DNA of 64,000 nt from Fremontodendron californicum (Eukaryota > Streptophyta > Magnoliopsida > Malvales > Malvaceae): the NCBI GenBank assembly GCA_030761205.1, contig JAULJL010000003.1, positions 3,224,001 to 3,288,000 of the forward strand, read 5' to 3'. The notes below the pieces were generated by a model. It had not been told where the DNA came from. It saw nothing but the letters and a program-made list of their open reading frames with translations, and did not search any database. Position 1 is the first letter of the stretch, and each line of letters begins with the position of its first letter. A program made the position numbers and the translations under genes. Of this stretch, positions 38,504 to 50,148 are shown piece after piece.

Positions 38504-41500
38504 ATGGATAAGAGTTGGATGCAAAAGTCGAGACTAAGTCAAGAGTACGAAGATGGAGTACATAGTTTTCTCGATTTTGCTTTTCAGAACGCAAGCGAAG
38601 ATAATAAGATATTATGTCCTTGTTCGAGGTGTGCCAATATTGATTGGCATATGTGTGGAGTTGTTTTCGAACATTTGATTTGTGAAGGATTTCTCCCGGG
38701 TTACAGACAATGGTTTTTTCATGGAGAGTCCGCAACTTCTAGGTCATCTTCTAGAGTTTGTCCAAGTAATTCTAACAATCAACATCAGTCTATTAGACAA
38801 GATGACATGGAAGGCATGTTGCGAGATGCATTTAACATGCGTAACCATAGTTTGTACACATCTTCACCAGAAGTTCCTGGAGGGAATGATGGGTTCAATG
38901 TTGGCATGAATGACTTTGCTGAAACGGGAAGAGGTATGGGTGATCAGGAACCCAATGGAGAAGCGGCAAAGTTTTATAAGTTGCTTGATGATATGAATGA
39001 AGAACTTTACGAGGGATCTAAGCATACAAGATTGTCTTTCGGTGTCCGTCTTTTTCACTTAAAATGCTTAAGCGGGTGGACAGGAAATTCTTTGACACTG
39101 TTATTAGAATTTTTGAAAGAAATGTTTCCTTTTGCAAAAATGCCTCAGTCTTGTAAGGATTCGAAGAAGATGATAAAAGATCTAGGCCTTGGATATGAGA
39201 AAATTCATAGTTGTCCGAATGACTGTATGTTGTATTGGGGTGATAGAACAAATGAACAATTTTGTCATGTCTGCGGTAGATCTCGATGGTTGAATGGAAA
39301 TACAGAAGAAAATATGAATGAGGACAATGGTGACACACATTTAAAGAAGAAACCTGCAAAGGTTTTGCGGTACTTTCCGTTAATACCAAGACTTCAACGA
39401 ATTTTCATGTCATCAAAAACATCTGATTCTATGAGGTGGCATCATGATGAAAGGATTGATGATGGCTTATTAAGATATCCTGCAGATTCTTTGGCTTGGA
39501 AATCATTCGACAATAAGTTCCCATCTTTTGCTAATGATCCCCGAAATGTGAGGCTTGGACTTGGTTCTGACGGTTTTAATCCGTTCAAAATAATGAGCAC
39601 TTCTTATAGTACTTGGCCGGTTGTCTTGATTCCTTATAATTTGCCTCCATGGATTTGCATGAAACAATCCTCTTTTATCTTATCCATGATAATTCCTGGA
39701 GAGAAAGGTCCCGAAAATGATATTGACATTTATATGCAACCTCTTATTCAAGAGTTGAAGCAGTTATGGGAAGGGGTTGAAACATATGACGCATCAAAAA
39801 AGGAAAACTTTAATTTGCGTGCAGCTTTGTTATGGACTATAAACGATTTTCCTGCTTATGCAAATCTATCTGGTTGGAGCACCAAAGGTCGTTATGCTTG
39901 TCCTTGCTGTGCTGCACAAACATGTTCAAAATGGTTATATAACGGAAAGAAATTCAGTTATATGGGACATCGTCGGTGGTTAGATGAAAATCATAGATTT
40001 AGATTCCAAAAACATGTCTTTGATGGCAGTGAAGAGTTAAGACAAGCACCTGAGACCACGATTGGGTCGGATATCTTGTTGATGTTGAAAGATATCAATT
40101 TCACTTATGGAAAGATGAATCAAACAAGTAGCACACAGTCAAGGAAAAGATCAAGGGAGATGTTAGAAGGTGATGTTGAAATTCAGAGTGATGAGGAGGA
40201 AGATGAAGAAGATGATCCAAATGAGGCGGATTTGTGGAAAAAAAAAAGTATTCTTTTTGAGTTACCTTATTGGGAGCATAATTTATTGCGTCACAACCTT
40301 GATGTGATGCATATAGAGAAGAATGTTTGTGAAAATATCATCGGGACAATTCTTAATGTGGATAGAAAATCAAAAGACAACTTAAAGAGTCGGCTTGACC
40401 TAGTTCACATGGGAATTCGTCGTGATCTTCATCCGGAATTACTTCCTAACGGAAAATCACGGTTGCCTCCTTCTTGCTTTGGGATGTCTAAAAAAGAGAA
40501 GGACGTCTTCTGTAAGGTGTTGAAAGATATGAAGGTCCCGGATGCGTATGCCGCCAATATATCAAGATGTGTGAATGTGAAGGATCGAAAACTTTCTTCT
40601 TTAAAGTCACATGATTACCATATCTTGATGCAAGACTTACTTCCAGTTGCTTTACGTTGTTCTATGTCAAAGCAAGTGACTTCTTCTATAATTGAACTTA
40701 GTAATATAATGAAAGCTATTTGTGGCAAAGTTCTCAAGATAGAAGAGCTTGAAAAACTTCAACATCGAGCAGCTCTAACTTTGTGCCACTTAGAGAAGAT
40801 TTTTCCTCCATCATTCTTCACTATAATGGTGCATTTGGTTATCCATCTTCCTTATGAAGCAAAAGTCGGCGGACCAGTTTTTTATCGATGGATGTACCCA
40901 TTAGAGAGGTATACTTTGCTAATTAGCTTATTATACTTTTATCTGGTTTACATAGCATTTAATTACACATTATAATTATTATGTATTCTGTTTTAGGTTT
41001 TTAGGAAAGTTAAAATCTTATTGTCGGAACAAACGCTATCCAGAAGGTTCTATTGCTGAAGGATATTTAGCGGAGGAGTGTATGACATTTTGTGCAAGAT
41101 ATTTGGATGATGTTGAAACAAGATTTAATAGACCGGGAAGAAATGATGTGGTCACACATAACAACTTAGCCGAAACATACTTATTTGGAAGTGTTGGACA
41201 ACCAATCGGCAAGGTTGAAGTGGTTGAGCTAGATGATAAATCTTGGGCACAAGCGCATCGATATGTGCTTTTCCATAATGATTCACTGGAATCATTACGC
41301 ACGTAAGTTCCAGTATAATTTTTAATTTAACAAACAGTTTAATTTGTCTTTTGCTTTCTCACGTAAAAAACGTACTTTTTTGGATAGTGAGTATAGAAGC
41401 TACTTGAGAGGAACTTTACGTTCTCGAAGAAGACAACTTCGCGAGCTTGATAAGTTATTTACGGAAAATTTCCACGAATGGTTAGGAGAAGTAGTAAGTA

Positions 41501-42242
41501 ACACAAGTTTTTATCATTTTATTACGATCAATGTATTCTTTAATATATAAATAAAGTGAAGTGTTTGCCTTTGCGTTTCTTGTAATAGGTTTGGAGTGGA
41601 AGAGATGTTAGCGAAGAAATTAAGTGTTTTTCACAAGGACCGAATAGAATAGTGAAAAGATACAGTGCTTACATCATTAATGGATTTAGATTTCATACTA
41701 AATCCCGTGAACGCTTTAGGAGAACACAAAATTGTGGAGTTGTTGTTTCTTCTTCAACAACAAGCTATGCTAGTGCTAGGGATAGTAATCCTGTGGAGGG
41801 GGATATTGATTATTATGGAATTCTAACTGATATTATTGAGTTGGATTATTATGGCAAGTGGAAGGTCGTGTTATTTCGATGTGATTGGGCTGATGTGAAT
41901 ACTAGTAGAGGTGTTAAAAAAGATCAGTTCGGATTTACAATGGTGAATTTCTCTCGATTAATTCACACCGGACAACAACTGATTGACGAACCTTATGTTT
42001 TTTCATCTCAAGTCAAACAAGTATTTTATTTCGAAGATCCAAATGATGCGGGTTGGTATGTTGTACTCCGTAACACACCTAGAAACCTGTTTGATATGGG
42101 TGATAAATTTCAAGATGATATTGAACAAAGAACTGAATGCTTGCCATTTACGGATCAAAACATGGATGAAAATATCCCCAGTACCAATACAGATGTTCGG
42201 TGGGTTCGCGAAGATGTTGATGAAGACATTTATGAAAATTGA
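38504..42242 (+). CDS. CACTA transposase, TNP2 type
   Basis: Catalytic transposase of the CACTA element (TnpD-like role). The exons are 38504-40908, 40997-41302, 41388-41493 and 41589-42242, which total 3,471 nt and give 1,156 aa; all borders are GT-AG and phases agree. Domain order from recall: a transposase-associated domain at about residues 4-78 (WMQKSRLSQEYEDGVHSFLD, CPCSRC); a TNP2 core at about 310-640 with WHHDERIDDGLLRYPADS, CPCC and DVMHIEKNVCENI; a DUF4218-like region (LPPSCFG ... PLERFLGKLKSYCRN) across the exon 1-2 junction; and a DUF4216-like C-terminus (DYYGILTDIIELDYYGKWKV). An acidic run lies near residue 565. The start is the first ATG, 10 nt after a CAG acceptor. The long open first exon without frameshifts suggests a recently active element. 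Confidence 0.92.
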
Positions 42243-42392
42243 TGAAAAAACAAAATCTAGTAAGATTATTTTGAAACAAATACTCTGTATATAATATGTT
42301 TTTATGCTTTCTAATATTATTATTAATGTTTTTTACATAATAGTATTTCATTCTTATACTAATGTTGTTTACTTAAAATTGATGCAGATAGC

Positions 42393-44024
42393 ATGGCGAG
42401 GAAAAGATTAAGGGATATCAATATCATTCAGACTGTTGAGGGTGACACTAGAGTGACGCCTTCAGAGGTGCCGAATGCGTCTACTGCAAATGTTAACCCA
42501 CCAGAGTTGTCGACTGCCTCCATAGCTGCAGAAACTGCAGTTCATACGAACTTGAATACAGGTATCGTGGTACGGCGTTTGTGTTAAAAGTACGCAAAAT
42601 CATATTGAAATTGCTAATATATTTGCTTTTGTGTAGTTGATAATGTTGGACAACGCAGAACTCGTGGTCGTACGACATTAAAGGAGTTATGGGCACTACC
42701 TCCTGAAGAGCGTATTGTTGTCGCAGCAAATAATGAGCAGCAGCCAATTGGTCCAGAAGCACAATTATTGGCTAGCTTTCTTGGCCTGATTGCTCGAAAT
42801 GGGATGAAGTGTCCCATTCATTATGAGTCATGGCGTGACGCGCCGAATACTGAGAAAGTCGAGATGTTAAAGTTTATTGAGGTATAAGCATGTTACATTA
42901 GTATTGCATTATTTTAATAATTTTGTTGATCATCGAAACTAACGTTGTACAACTTCTCCGTTTCAGTCACGATTTTCTTTGCAGATTCCCACATCATTCG
43001 TTATGAAATCATTGGGGAAAAAATGGAAAGACTTTAAGCATGAGTTGAAGAAAAAGTATTTCGATCGAAATACTGATCCTAATGTCTTACTACGAACCAT
43101 ACCGCGTGGTGTGATTATGTGGCAGTATGAGAGACTGGTTAGATTCTGGTATTCAAAAAAAGGAGAGGTATCATTTATAATTTATTTTGGTCATTTACTT
43201 ATAGTACTTGATATAATACAATTTTATGGAATATGTATAGTTTTATAACGTGCTTTGTCTAATGTACAGGAACGAGAAAAGATAGGGGTAAGCAGTAGAC
43301 AACAACAGAAATACAGTCACACCAGTGGTTCAAAAAGTTTTGCCAGAAAAGCTAATGAAAAAGTAAGTTTACATTCATAATGTATTAATATATTAGTTCT
43401 CAATTATTTTAATACAATTTAGTATTAATTATTTTTGTTTTGTAGGAAATTGAGCGGGGTGAAAAAATTGGACGAGTTGAACTGTTTCAGTTAACTCATA
43501 CTAAGAAGGATGGATCCTATTTGAACATCGAGACTCAGGAAATTATGGTATATTTTCTTCAAACTTGTTTTCATTTACAAATATGTTTTACAAAAGATTT
43601 TATTAATTTTATTGTTTTATAGGAGAAAGCTCGAAATAAAATTGCTGAGTATCAAGTCGGAGCATCAGATGGATCATCAGCGAATATGCAAGATGTGGAG
43701 AATCAAATATTCACTGAAGTAGCTGGAAAAGAACGATATGGACGGGTTCGAGGTGTCGGAATGGGTCCAACACCATCTAGCTACTATGGACTTGGTTCTC
43801 AACGGTTTACTGCTTCTTCTTCACAAAACTCCAGTGCATATGAAGTTCAGATGCTGAGAGAAAAAATGCAAAATATGAATAAACGTTTTGAGGAGAAGGA
43901 AGCAGAGAGACAAGCTGAAAAAGAAGAACAAGATAGACGATATCAGGAGCTGCAGACACAGTTTCAGTCATTAATGAATTTAGTGCAGCAAAAGAATTTA
44001 GGAGGCTCATCTACTTCAGATTAA
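42393..44024 (+). CDS. CACTA accessory protein, Ptta/En/Spm type (TnpA-like)
   Basis: Probable DNA-binding partner of the transposase that recognises the subterminal repeats; the role is inferred from En/Spm TnpA. The exons are 42393-42561, 42637-42881, 42967-43167, 43270-43362, 43446-43547 and 43623-44024, which total 1,212 nt and give 403 aa. The core, about residues 63-230, has the plant transposase Ptta/En/Spm look (RRTRGRTTLKELWALPPEER, SLGKKWKDFKHELKKKYFDR, QYERLVRFWYSKKGE, and a later T-H-T-K-K-DG-S-Y block). The C-terminus from about residue 340 is a charged coiled coil (MLREKMQNMNKRFEEKEAER onward), probably for oligomerisation. The ATG lies 5 nt after a good acceptor (TTGATGCAG), suggesting that the mRNA is spliced from an upstream exon. 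A second acceptor in exon 3 (TTTGCAG) would also keep frame. Confidence 0.88.
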
Positions 44025-44219
44025 AGAATTTGTAAGTGGATTTGATGTGTTGAATAATACATTGTATGGTTCATATTAAATATATTTTTATATTATATAT
44101 ATTTTTTTATAATTTGTGTTGTTTGTGTATTATTCGACAATGTTGCGCATTTCGGACCTTCAATTGTATTTTTTTAAAAAAAATATTCTGCATTTACAGC
44201 GGAAATAAATAGTATTTTT

Positions 44220-44693
44220 TTTAAAAAATATTCTGCATTTATAGCGGCGTTTGTGAAAAAAACGCCGCTAAATACATAAAATTCTACAAATATAGCGGCG
44301 TTTTCTTATCAGAAAACGCCGCTAAAAGCCAGAATATAGCGGCGTTTGTGATCAGAAAACGCCGCTACAAGCCAAAATTTAGCGGCGTTTGGTATTCAAA
44401 AACGCCGCTAAAATCGAACACTTCGTGGCATTTGAGAACAGAAAACGCCGCTAAAGTTTCAAGTATTACCATTTCGGACCTTCAATTGTGGCGTTTATAA
44501 ACGCCGCTAAAGTACCTAAAAACGCCACTAATTTAGCGGCGTTTATGGGGAAAACGCCGCTAAATTTCCCGTCACTGTTTTTACCGGCGTTTGTTGCGGC
44601 ATTTTGTAAAACGCCTCTAATTTTTTTCGCGGCGTTTATAAACGCCGCTATTCCAAAAAAAAAACGCCGCTGAAAGACCAATTTGCTGTAGTG
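44220..44693. repeat. Right subterminal palindromic repeats of the CACTA element
   Basis: A dense array of inverted pairs of AGCGGCGTTT and AAACGCCGCT occurs, more closely packed than at the left end. Most pairs are separated by 6-12 bp, so each can form a hairpin. Both-strand open frames here are by-products of the palindromes. Confidence 0.85.
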
Positions 44694-45005
44694 TAATTTA
44701 TTAAGATAAGGTAATATAAAATAGTATTACAATTTTTGTTATGTTTATATTTTTTTAAATATATATTTTTATAATTTTTATTATAGGGTTTAAATACTAA
44801 ATATTGTTAGTATTACTTATTTTTATTATAAATAAAATAAATTTTTTACAGAAGAGAAAGAATGTGATAATAACAACTTTTATTATGTTTACATAATTTA
44901 TTTGTTAAGTTATATAAATTTTTACAAAAAAAATATAAGAGAAAATGATAATACCAATTTTATTATATTTACATAAATTTTTTACTTAATTACATAATTT
45001 ATTAA
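44694..45005. repeat. AT-rich tandem-repeat unit between CACTA and the giant solo LTR
   Basis: It starts at the CACTA right flank (TAATTTATTAAGATAAGG) and ends ACATAATTTATTAA at the LTR. The homologous TAATTTATTAA lies at 44694 and 44995, a period of 301 bp. After the LTR the next copy resumes with ATTAAGATAAGGTAATATAA at 50149. Confidence 0.8.
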
Positions 45006-45659
45006 TGTAGACACCTAATTTTGTCCGGGCCACTAAACAAGTATGTTTTCTTCCTATATTGATGTTTCCGAGTATAAAAAGACTGTTTTCATCCTGCAGG
45101 TGGTACTCCGAGACTTAATTTAAGAGGGCGAGCACAAAAAGTCAAACTTGAAAAAAGTCAACCCCGAAAAAGTCAACCCCAAAAAAGTCAACCCCAGAAA
45201 GTCAACTACTGAAAAAGTCAACCCACTTTCAAAATCAAGATTTTAAGTTCAAGGTCTACATTGAAAGATATGGAGTTCGGAAGTTGGGATTTGGAGATTC
45301 AGTAGAAAAGAAATCCTAATCCGAGAAATTTGGGGAAAAGTGCTTAAACGATCAAACTGGTCGAAATTGAAGGTTCCAAATGAAAGATAAGCACTGACTA
45401 CGGGTAATGGAGAAGTCACTTGCAAGAAAAACCGAAAGAAAAGTCAATCCGGAAGAAAACCGAGATTTAGGGTTTTTAGTGGATTTCTGTGAAATCGGGA
45501 AGAATCACAGAAATGGCCCGACTTGGTAATACCAAAGCCCCCAATGGATGAGGAATGATTAAAAAGGATGGCCCAAGGCTCAGATTGAAGAAAATCTGAA
45601 AATCGGACTTGTTTTGAGCAAAACCGAGTTTCGGAGGTTAAAGGGCAAAATTGGAAAAT

Positions 45660-46250
45660 TTTGGGAAAAATAGCAAATGGACTCCGAAAATTATGGAAAA
45701 TTTGTCAATCTCATTCTTAAATCATTTGAAGGAGAATGGAGAAAGAAAATCTTGATTCCGAGTTCGTTTGCAAAATGGCCTAATCCCGGGCCTTCTATGC
45801 AGTAATTCAAAAAGGAAAATCCCGAAAAAATAGCAAATGGACTCCAAAAATTCTGAAATTTGGCAAATCTCATTTTTAAATTATTTGGAAGAGATTGGCG
45901 AAAGAAAATCTTGATTCCGAGTTCGTTTGCAAAATGGCCAAATCCCGGGCCTTCTATGCAGTAATTCAAGCCGATAAATCCCGAAAAAATACCAAATGAG
46001 CTCCAAAAATTATGAAAACTTCCAGATCACACTTTTTAATTATTTTGAAGAGATTGGTGAAGAAAAATCTTGATTTGGAGCTCGTTTAAAAAATGGTAAA
46101 AAGTAGGGGCATAAAAGGACATTTTGGGAAGAAAAAATCCAAATAAATAGCAAACGGACTCGGAAAATTTTAAAAACTTCCAGAACTCAATATTTTATTA
46201 TTTTGGAAGTATTAAAAAATAAAAATTGAATTTGGAGTCCGTTTGATATT
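45660..46250. repeat. Tandem array A in the solo LTR (about 159-bp unit)
   Basis: Two close copies (about 45665-45823 and 45824-45982) share AATAGCAAATGGACTCC, CTTGATTCCGAGTTCGTTTG and CCCGGGCCTTCTATGCAG. Two more degraded copies follow to about 46250. Confidence 0.8.
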
Positions 46251-46630
46251 TATTTGCATCCGGGGGGCAAAATGGTCATTTCACCCAAGCAACCGAAAAG
46301 GGCTTCTTTGGGCCTTTCAAAAATCAGAGCTGGGCTGGAAAAGAGAAGTGTTGGCCTGCCCAAGCCCAAAGGAAGGAGGAAGCTTATGATTTTTTCAATC
46401 AAGTGGTTAAAAATCAAGAGTTAAGTTAGAGATTTTCTTTGATCAAGCCATGGGTATTTTTTAGCCTAAGTCCCAATCCCACATCCCTTTGTAATGTCAA
46501 GCCAAGGAGGTGCTCACCTTATAAATAAGGGGTCTTGGCCTTTGGTTGAAATCACCCACTACCCCTTGTGAGATAGTCTATACACTTGTATTAGGATTAT
46601 CCGGGTGGTGAGTCATAGTGTTTTTGTTGA

Positions 46631-46850
46631 GAGGGTTTGTAGCTTAATCCGTTCAAAAGCTACTCTGAGGGTTTGTGGCTTAATCCGTTCAAAAGCTACT
46701 CTGAGGGTTTGTAGCTTAATCCGTTCAAAAGCTACTCTGAGGGTTTATAGCTTAATCCGTTCAAAAGCTACTTGTGAGAGGGTTTGTGGCTTAATCCGTT
46801 CAAAAGCTACTCTGAGGGTTTATAGCTTAATCCGTTCAAAAGCTACTTGG
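46631..46850. repeat. Tandem array B in the solo LTR (36-bp unit, six copies)
   Basis: The unit is GAGGGTTTGTAGCTTAATCC followed by GTTCAAAAGCTACTCT. Copies 4 and 6 have TATAGC instead of TGTAGC, and copies 4 and 6 end in CTTG instead of CTCT. The array begins shortly downstream of the LTR TATA box, so it could lie in the transcript leader. Confidence 0.9.
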
Positions 46851-47892
46851 TGAGTTTTCATTTTAAAATAATGTTTCTTGTTCTTCCTTCATTTCCTTTC
46901 TTAAGTATATTTTTCTTACATTTTGTTTTTACAATAAACTCACCGGCCAAATGGCCTACATTATTTATTTTAAGTTGTTGTTTTTGATTCATTTTACCAT
47001 ATTGTTTATGCTATTTTCTTTATTTTTGATGTTTTAAATATTATGTTATTTCATGTTCTTAAGTTATATTTAATTTGGTTGCTTTGTTTGTTGCCATTTA
47101 TGTCTTTGATATCATGTTTTTGCATTTTTAATTTTCTGTTTTCATGTTGTTTAAATTTGAGCATGTTTTAGAGTTAGCATATTAAGTGTTTGTGAAAATG
47201 CTTGTGTGATTCTTTGCATGATTCTTGTTTTATATCTTAGTGAGCATGTTTTAGATTTGGTATATTAGGTGTTTGTGAAAATGCTTGTGTGATTTTTGTG
47301 TTATGACTTAGTTTTTCATGCTAGCATATCAAGTGTTTGTGAAAATGCCATGCTTGTTGGAGCTTGGGGCCATTTGGCTACTCCATGTGTTTTGCATTGT
47401 GTGTTGTATTTTTGTCATGCTAGTTGTTAGGTTTTTGCATTTGCATGATATTTGGTTGGATTTTTGAATTAAGCATGCCTTGTGTTTGTGAAAATGCCAT
47501 GCATGTCTTAGGTCTAGGTTACATTAAATGCCATGCAAGTTCATGTTAGGTCTAGGCCATATTATTTATGTCATGCATTTTCCTTACATTTAGGTTTAGA
47601 TCCATGCATTTCATGCATTATGTTTGCTGCATTGTTTCATGCATTTCATGTTCATGCCACTTGAATAATGACTTGAGCCAATTAATGGTTCAAGGTCATG
47701 CTCTCTTGAGCACACTTGTGGAAAATTAAGTTTGTCAAATTGATTATTCTACCTTTGTGATTTTTTTTATTTAGCCAATTTTTATCTAACTTTCAAAAAG
47801 TCTTAGCTATTGTTTGCAAGTCATTCTATGAGTTTCAAATATTTTTATTTTGATTTTTAAATGATTTTATCAAAGACAAAAAATGTGTTGGC

Positions 47893-48960
47893 AAAGCAGT
47901 TTTTTTTTCCACCCAAAAACTCGTACATCTCCGATTTTTCTGGGAATTCATCTTTGATCAGAAAATTAAGGCGATTTTTTCCCGTGTATTTTTACATGTC
48001 CTGAGTCTCCAATAATTTTTTCAGAATTTTTGGAATTTTTAAAATAGGGTAAAAAATCGTGGATTAAAACTGGACAGTGGAGTCAGAATTTATTTTAAAG
48101 AAAAACAAAGCAGTTTTTTTCTCCTCCAAAAACTTGTACATCTCCGATTTTTCTGGGAATTCATCTTTGATCAGAAAATTAAGGCGATTTTTTCCCGTGT
48201 ATTTTTACATGTCCTGAGTCTCCAATAATTTTTTCAGAATTTTTGGAATTTTTAAAAAAGGGTAAAAAATCGTGGATTAAAACTGGACAGTGGAGTCAGA
48301 ATTGATTTTAAAGAAAAACAAAGCAGTTTTTTTCTCCTCCAAAAACTCGTACATCTCCGATTTTTCTGGGAATTCATCTTTTATCAGAAAATTAAGGCGA
48401 TTTTTTCCCGTGTATTTTTACATGTCCTGAGTCTCCAATAATTTTTTCAGAATTTTTGGAATTTTTAAAAATAGGGTAAAAAATCGTGGATTAAAACTGG
48501 ACAGTGGAGTCAGAATTGATTTTAAAGAAAAACAAAGCAGTTTTTTTCTACTCCAAAAACTCGTACATCTCCGATTTTTCTGGGAATTCATCTTTGATTA
48601 GAAAATTAAGGCGATTTTTTCCCGTGTATTTTTACATGTCCTGAGTCTCCAATAATTTTTTCAGAATTTTTGGAATTTTTAAAAATAGGGTAAAAAAATC
48701 GTGGATTAAAACTGGACAGTGGAGTCAGAATTGAATTTAAAGAAAAACAAAGCAGTTTTTTCTCCTCCAAAAACTCGTACATCTCTGGTTTTTCTGGGAA
48801 TTCATCTTTGATCAAAAACTTAAGCCGATTTTTTTTCATGTAGTTTTACATGTCCTGAGTCTCCAGTATTTTTTTTAGAATTTTTGGAATTTTTAAAATA
48901 GGATAAAAAATCGTGGATTAAAACTGGACAGTGGAGTCAGAATTGAATTTAAAGAAAAAC
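47893..48960. repeat. Tandem array C in the solo LTR (about 214-bp unit, five copies)
   Basis: Units start AAAGCAGTTTTTTT at 47893, 48107, 48320, 48534 and 48749, so the period is 213-215 bp. Each contains CGTACATCTCCGATTTTTCT (one base varies in some copies), TTTTACATGTCCTGAGTCTCC and GGATTAAAACTGGACAGTGG. The fifth copy is the most divergent. Confidence 0.92.
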
Positions 48961-50148
48961 CAATTTTCTGATTTGGTTAATTTACTTAGAGTGGGCTGAT
49001 TAGGAGGGTTAGCTACTGACTTAGGGTAATTTCTAAGCCTTTTTAAACTCTAAAAATGGTTTTTAAAGTCCCGGGTTAAGGGTAGTCAAGTCCGGATTTT
49101 TAAACTTAGGAAATTAGAGCCATTTAAAAAAAAGGATTTAGCCCAGTTTTTATTTTTAATTCAAGCTTTTCAAAATTATTTTCAAACAATCACAAAGTAT
49201 TTTGGTTTTAGAATATTTAATTTGACATATTTTCCTAAGGTAGCCGGATATCTTTTTAGATATACGGATTTCCTTAATTAAAGGAAAAAATACATTTCAT
49301 GCATTGCATTTTTATATTCATGCATTTTATATAATATGTGATTCTTGCCATAATAATTTCTATGTGTCATGACATTTAGGTTGCATTATATTATTTAGAT
49401 TTTGCTATGTCATTTTATTTATGTCATGCCTATACATATTCATTTCTTTTAAATGTTTTCAAAAAAGATAATGGTTTTCAATAAAAATAAAGATATTCCC
49501 GAGTTAAAATAATTAATGAGTTCTCTACCGGGTTTGCTGGAGGGAATATCATCAATTATTATTAATAAAGGAATATCTTTCTTTAAAAAAAAAAGAGAAT
49601 GATTCAGAAAGTTTTCCAAAACTAATAAAAATTTCTATATTTTGCCACGTTTGTTGGGGAATATAGGAAAATTTTGAATTTATAAATTCCGGATCATTTT
49701 CAATAAAAAATGGAATTATTTTTCTTTAAATTGGGAATTAATTTGAAATACTAAATTTAAAACCAACTTTTACCAAGACTTGAGATAACACACGATTAAT
49801 AAGGTACCGATTTATACGGGCGTTGTGGGGGTGCTAATCCTTCCCCACACGTAACCGACTCCCGAACCCGCTTCTTTGATTTCTCTGGTTTAAAACGCAG
49901 ACTTGAAATCGGTTTTTAAAATGTTTTAATTAATTTTTAAAATATTTTATAAAATCGGTTTTAATAGGTGGCCGATCACACCTAGCTAAAAAAGATTGGT
50001 GGCGACTCCATGTCTTTTTAGGTCATTTCCAAAATCTTCATTTTTAGAGGAATTAAGTCGACTTTTCCTCGGTTTTTTTTAATGTCACGTCTAACGAATA
50101 ATAAAGTCTTGCGATGAGACTCGTCGTTATTTTTTTTAGGTTGCGACA

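Larger units (their letters stand above)
35320..44693 (+). mobile_element. CACTA (En/Spm) transposon, 9,374 bp, apparently autonomous
   Basis: The left end is CACTACAACAAAATTGG and the right end is its inverse, reading CACTACAGCAAATTGG from outside. A TAA duplication lies on both sides (35317-35319 and 44694-44696); 3-bp duplications and CACTA termini define the superfamily. Both sub-ends carry many inverted AGCGGCGTTT/AAACGCCGCT units. Inside lie a TNP2-type transposase gene (38504-42242) and a Ptta/En/Spm-type gene (42393-44024), both open through all exons. The 2.3-kb stretch 36146-38493 behaves as a long intron between a CT-rich leader (about 35840-36145, donor AACAG|GTGAGC) and the transposase exon. 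Confidence 0.95.
45006..50148 (+). mobile_element. Giant solo LTR, Tat/Ogre-like Ty3/Gypsy, 5,143 bp
   Basis: It begins TGTAGACACC and ends GTTGCGACA, flanked by ATTAA on both sides (45001-45005 and 50149-50153). The 3' part contains CCTTCCCCACACGTAACCGA, CTCCCGAACCC and GGTGGCGACTCC, which I recall as typical of Tat/Ogre LTR ends. There is no internal domain, no gag-pol reading frame and no second copy of the termini, so this is a solo LTR left by recombination. A TATAAATA motif near 46520 could be its promoter. It contains three different tandem arrays, listed separately. Confidence 0.8.

Noticed and set aside
44466..44681. Open frames on both strands at the right CACTA end
   Set aside because: They arise from the AACGCC/GGCGTT palindromes, and each strand gives nearly the same peptide words.
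45691..45969. 92-codon minus-strand frame with repeated MNYCIEGPGFGHFANELGIK-like peptide
   Set aside because: It is the antisense of LTR array A; the peptide repeat reflects the 159-bp DNA repeat.
46631..46850. Regular 36-bp repeats that superficially resemble a CRISPR array and keep an open frame
   Set aside because: The repeats are directly adjacent without unique spacers, lie inside a plant LTR, and the open frame is a by-product of a unit length divisible by three.
45006..50148. Complete LTR retrotransposon instead of a solo LTR
   Set aside because: No gag-pol frame, primer-binding site or second copy of the TGTAGACACC/GTTGCGACA termini is present within the interval.
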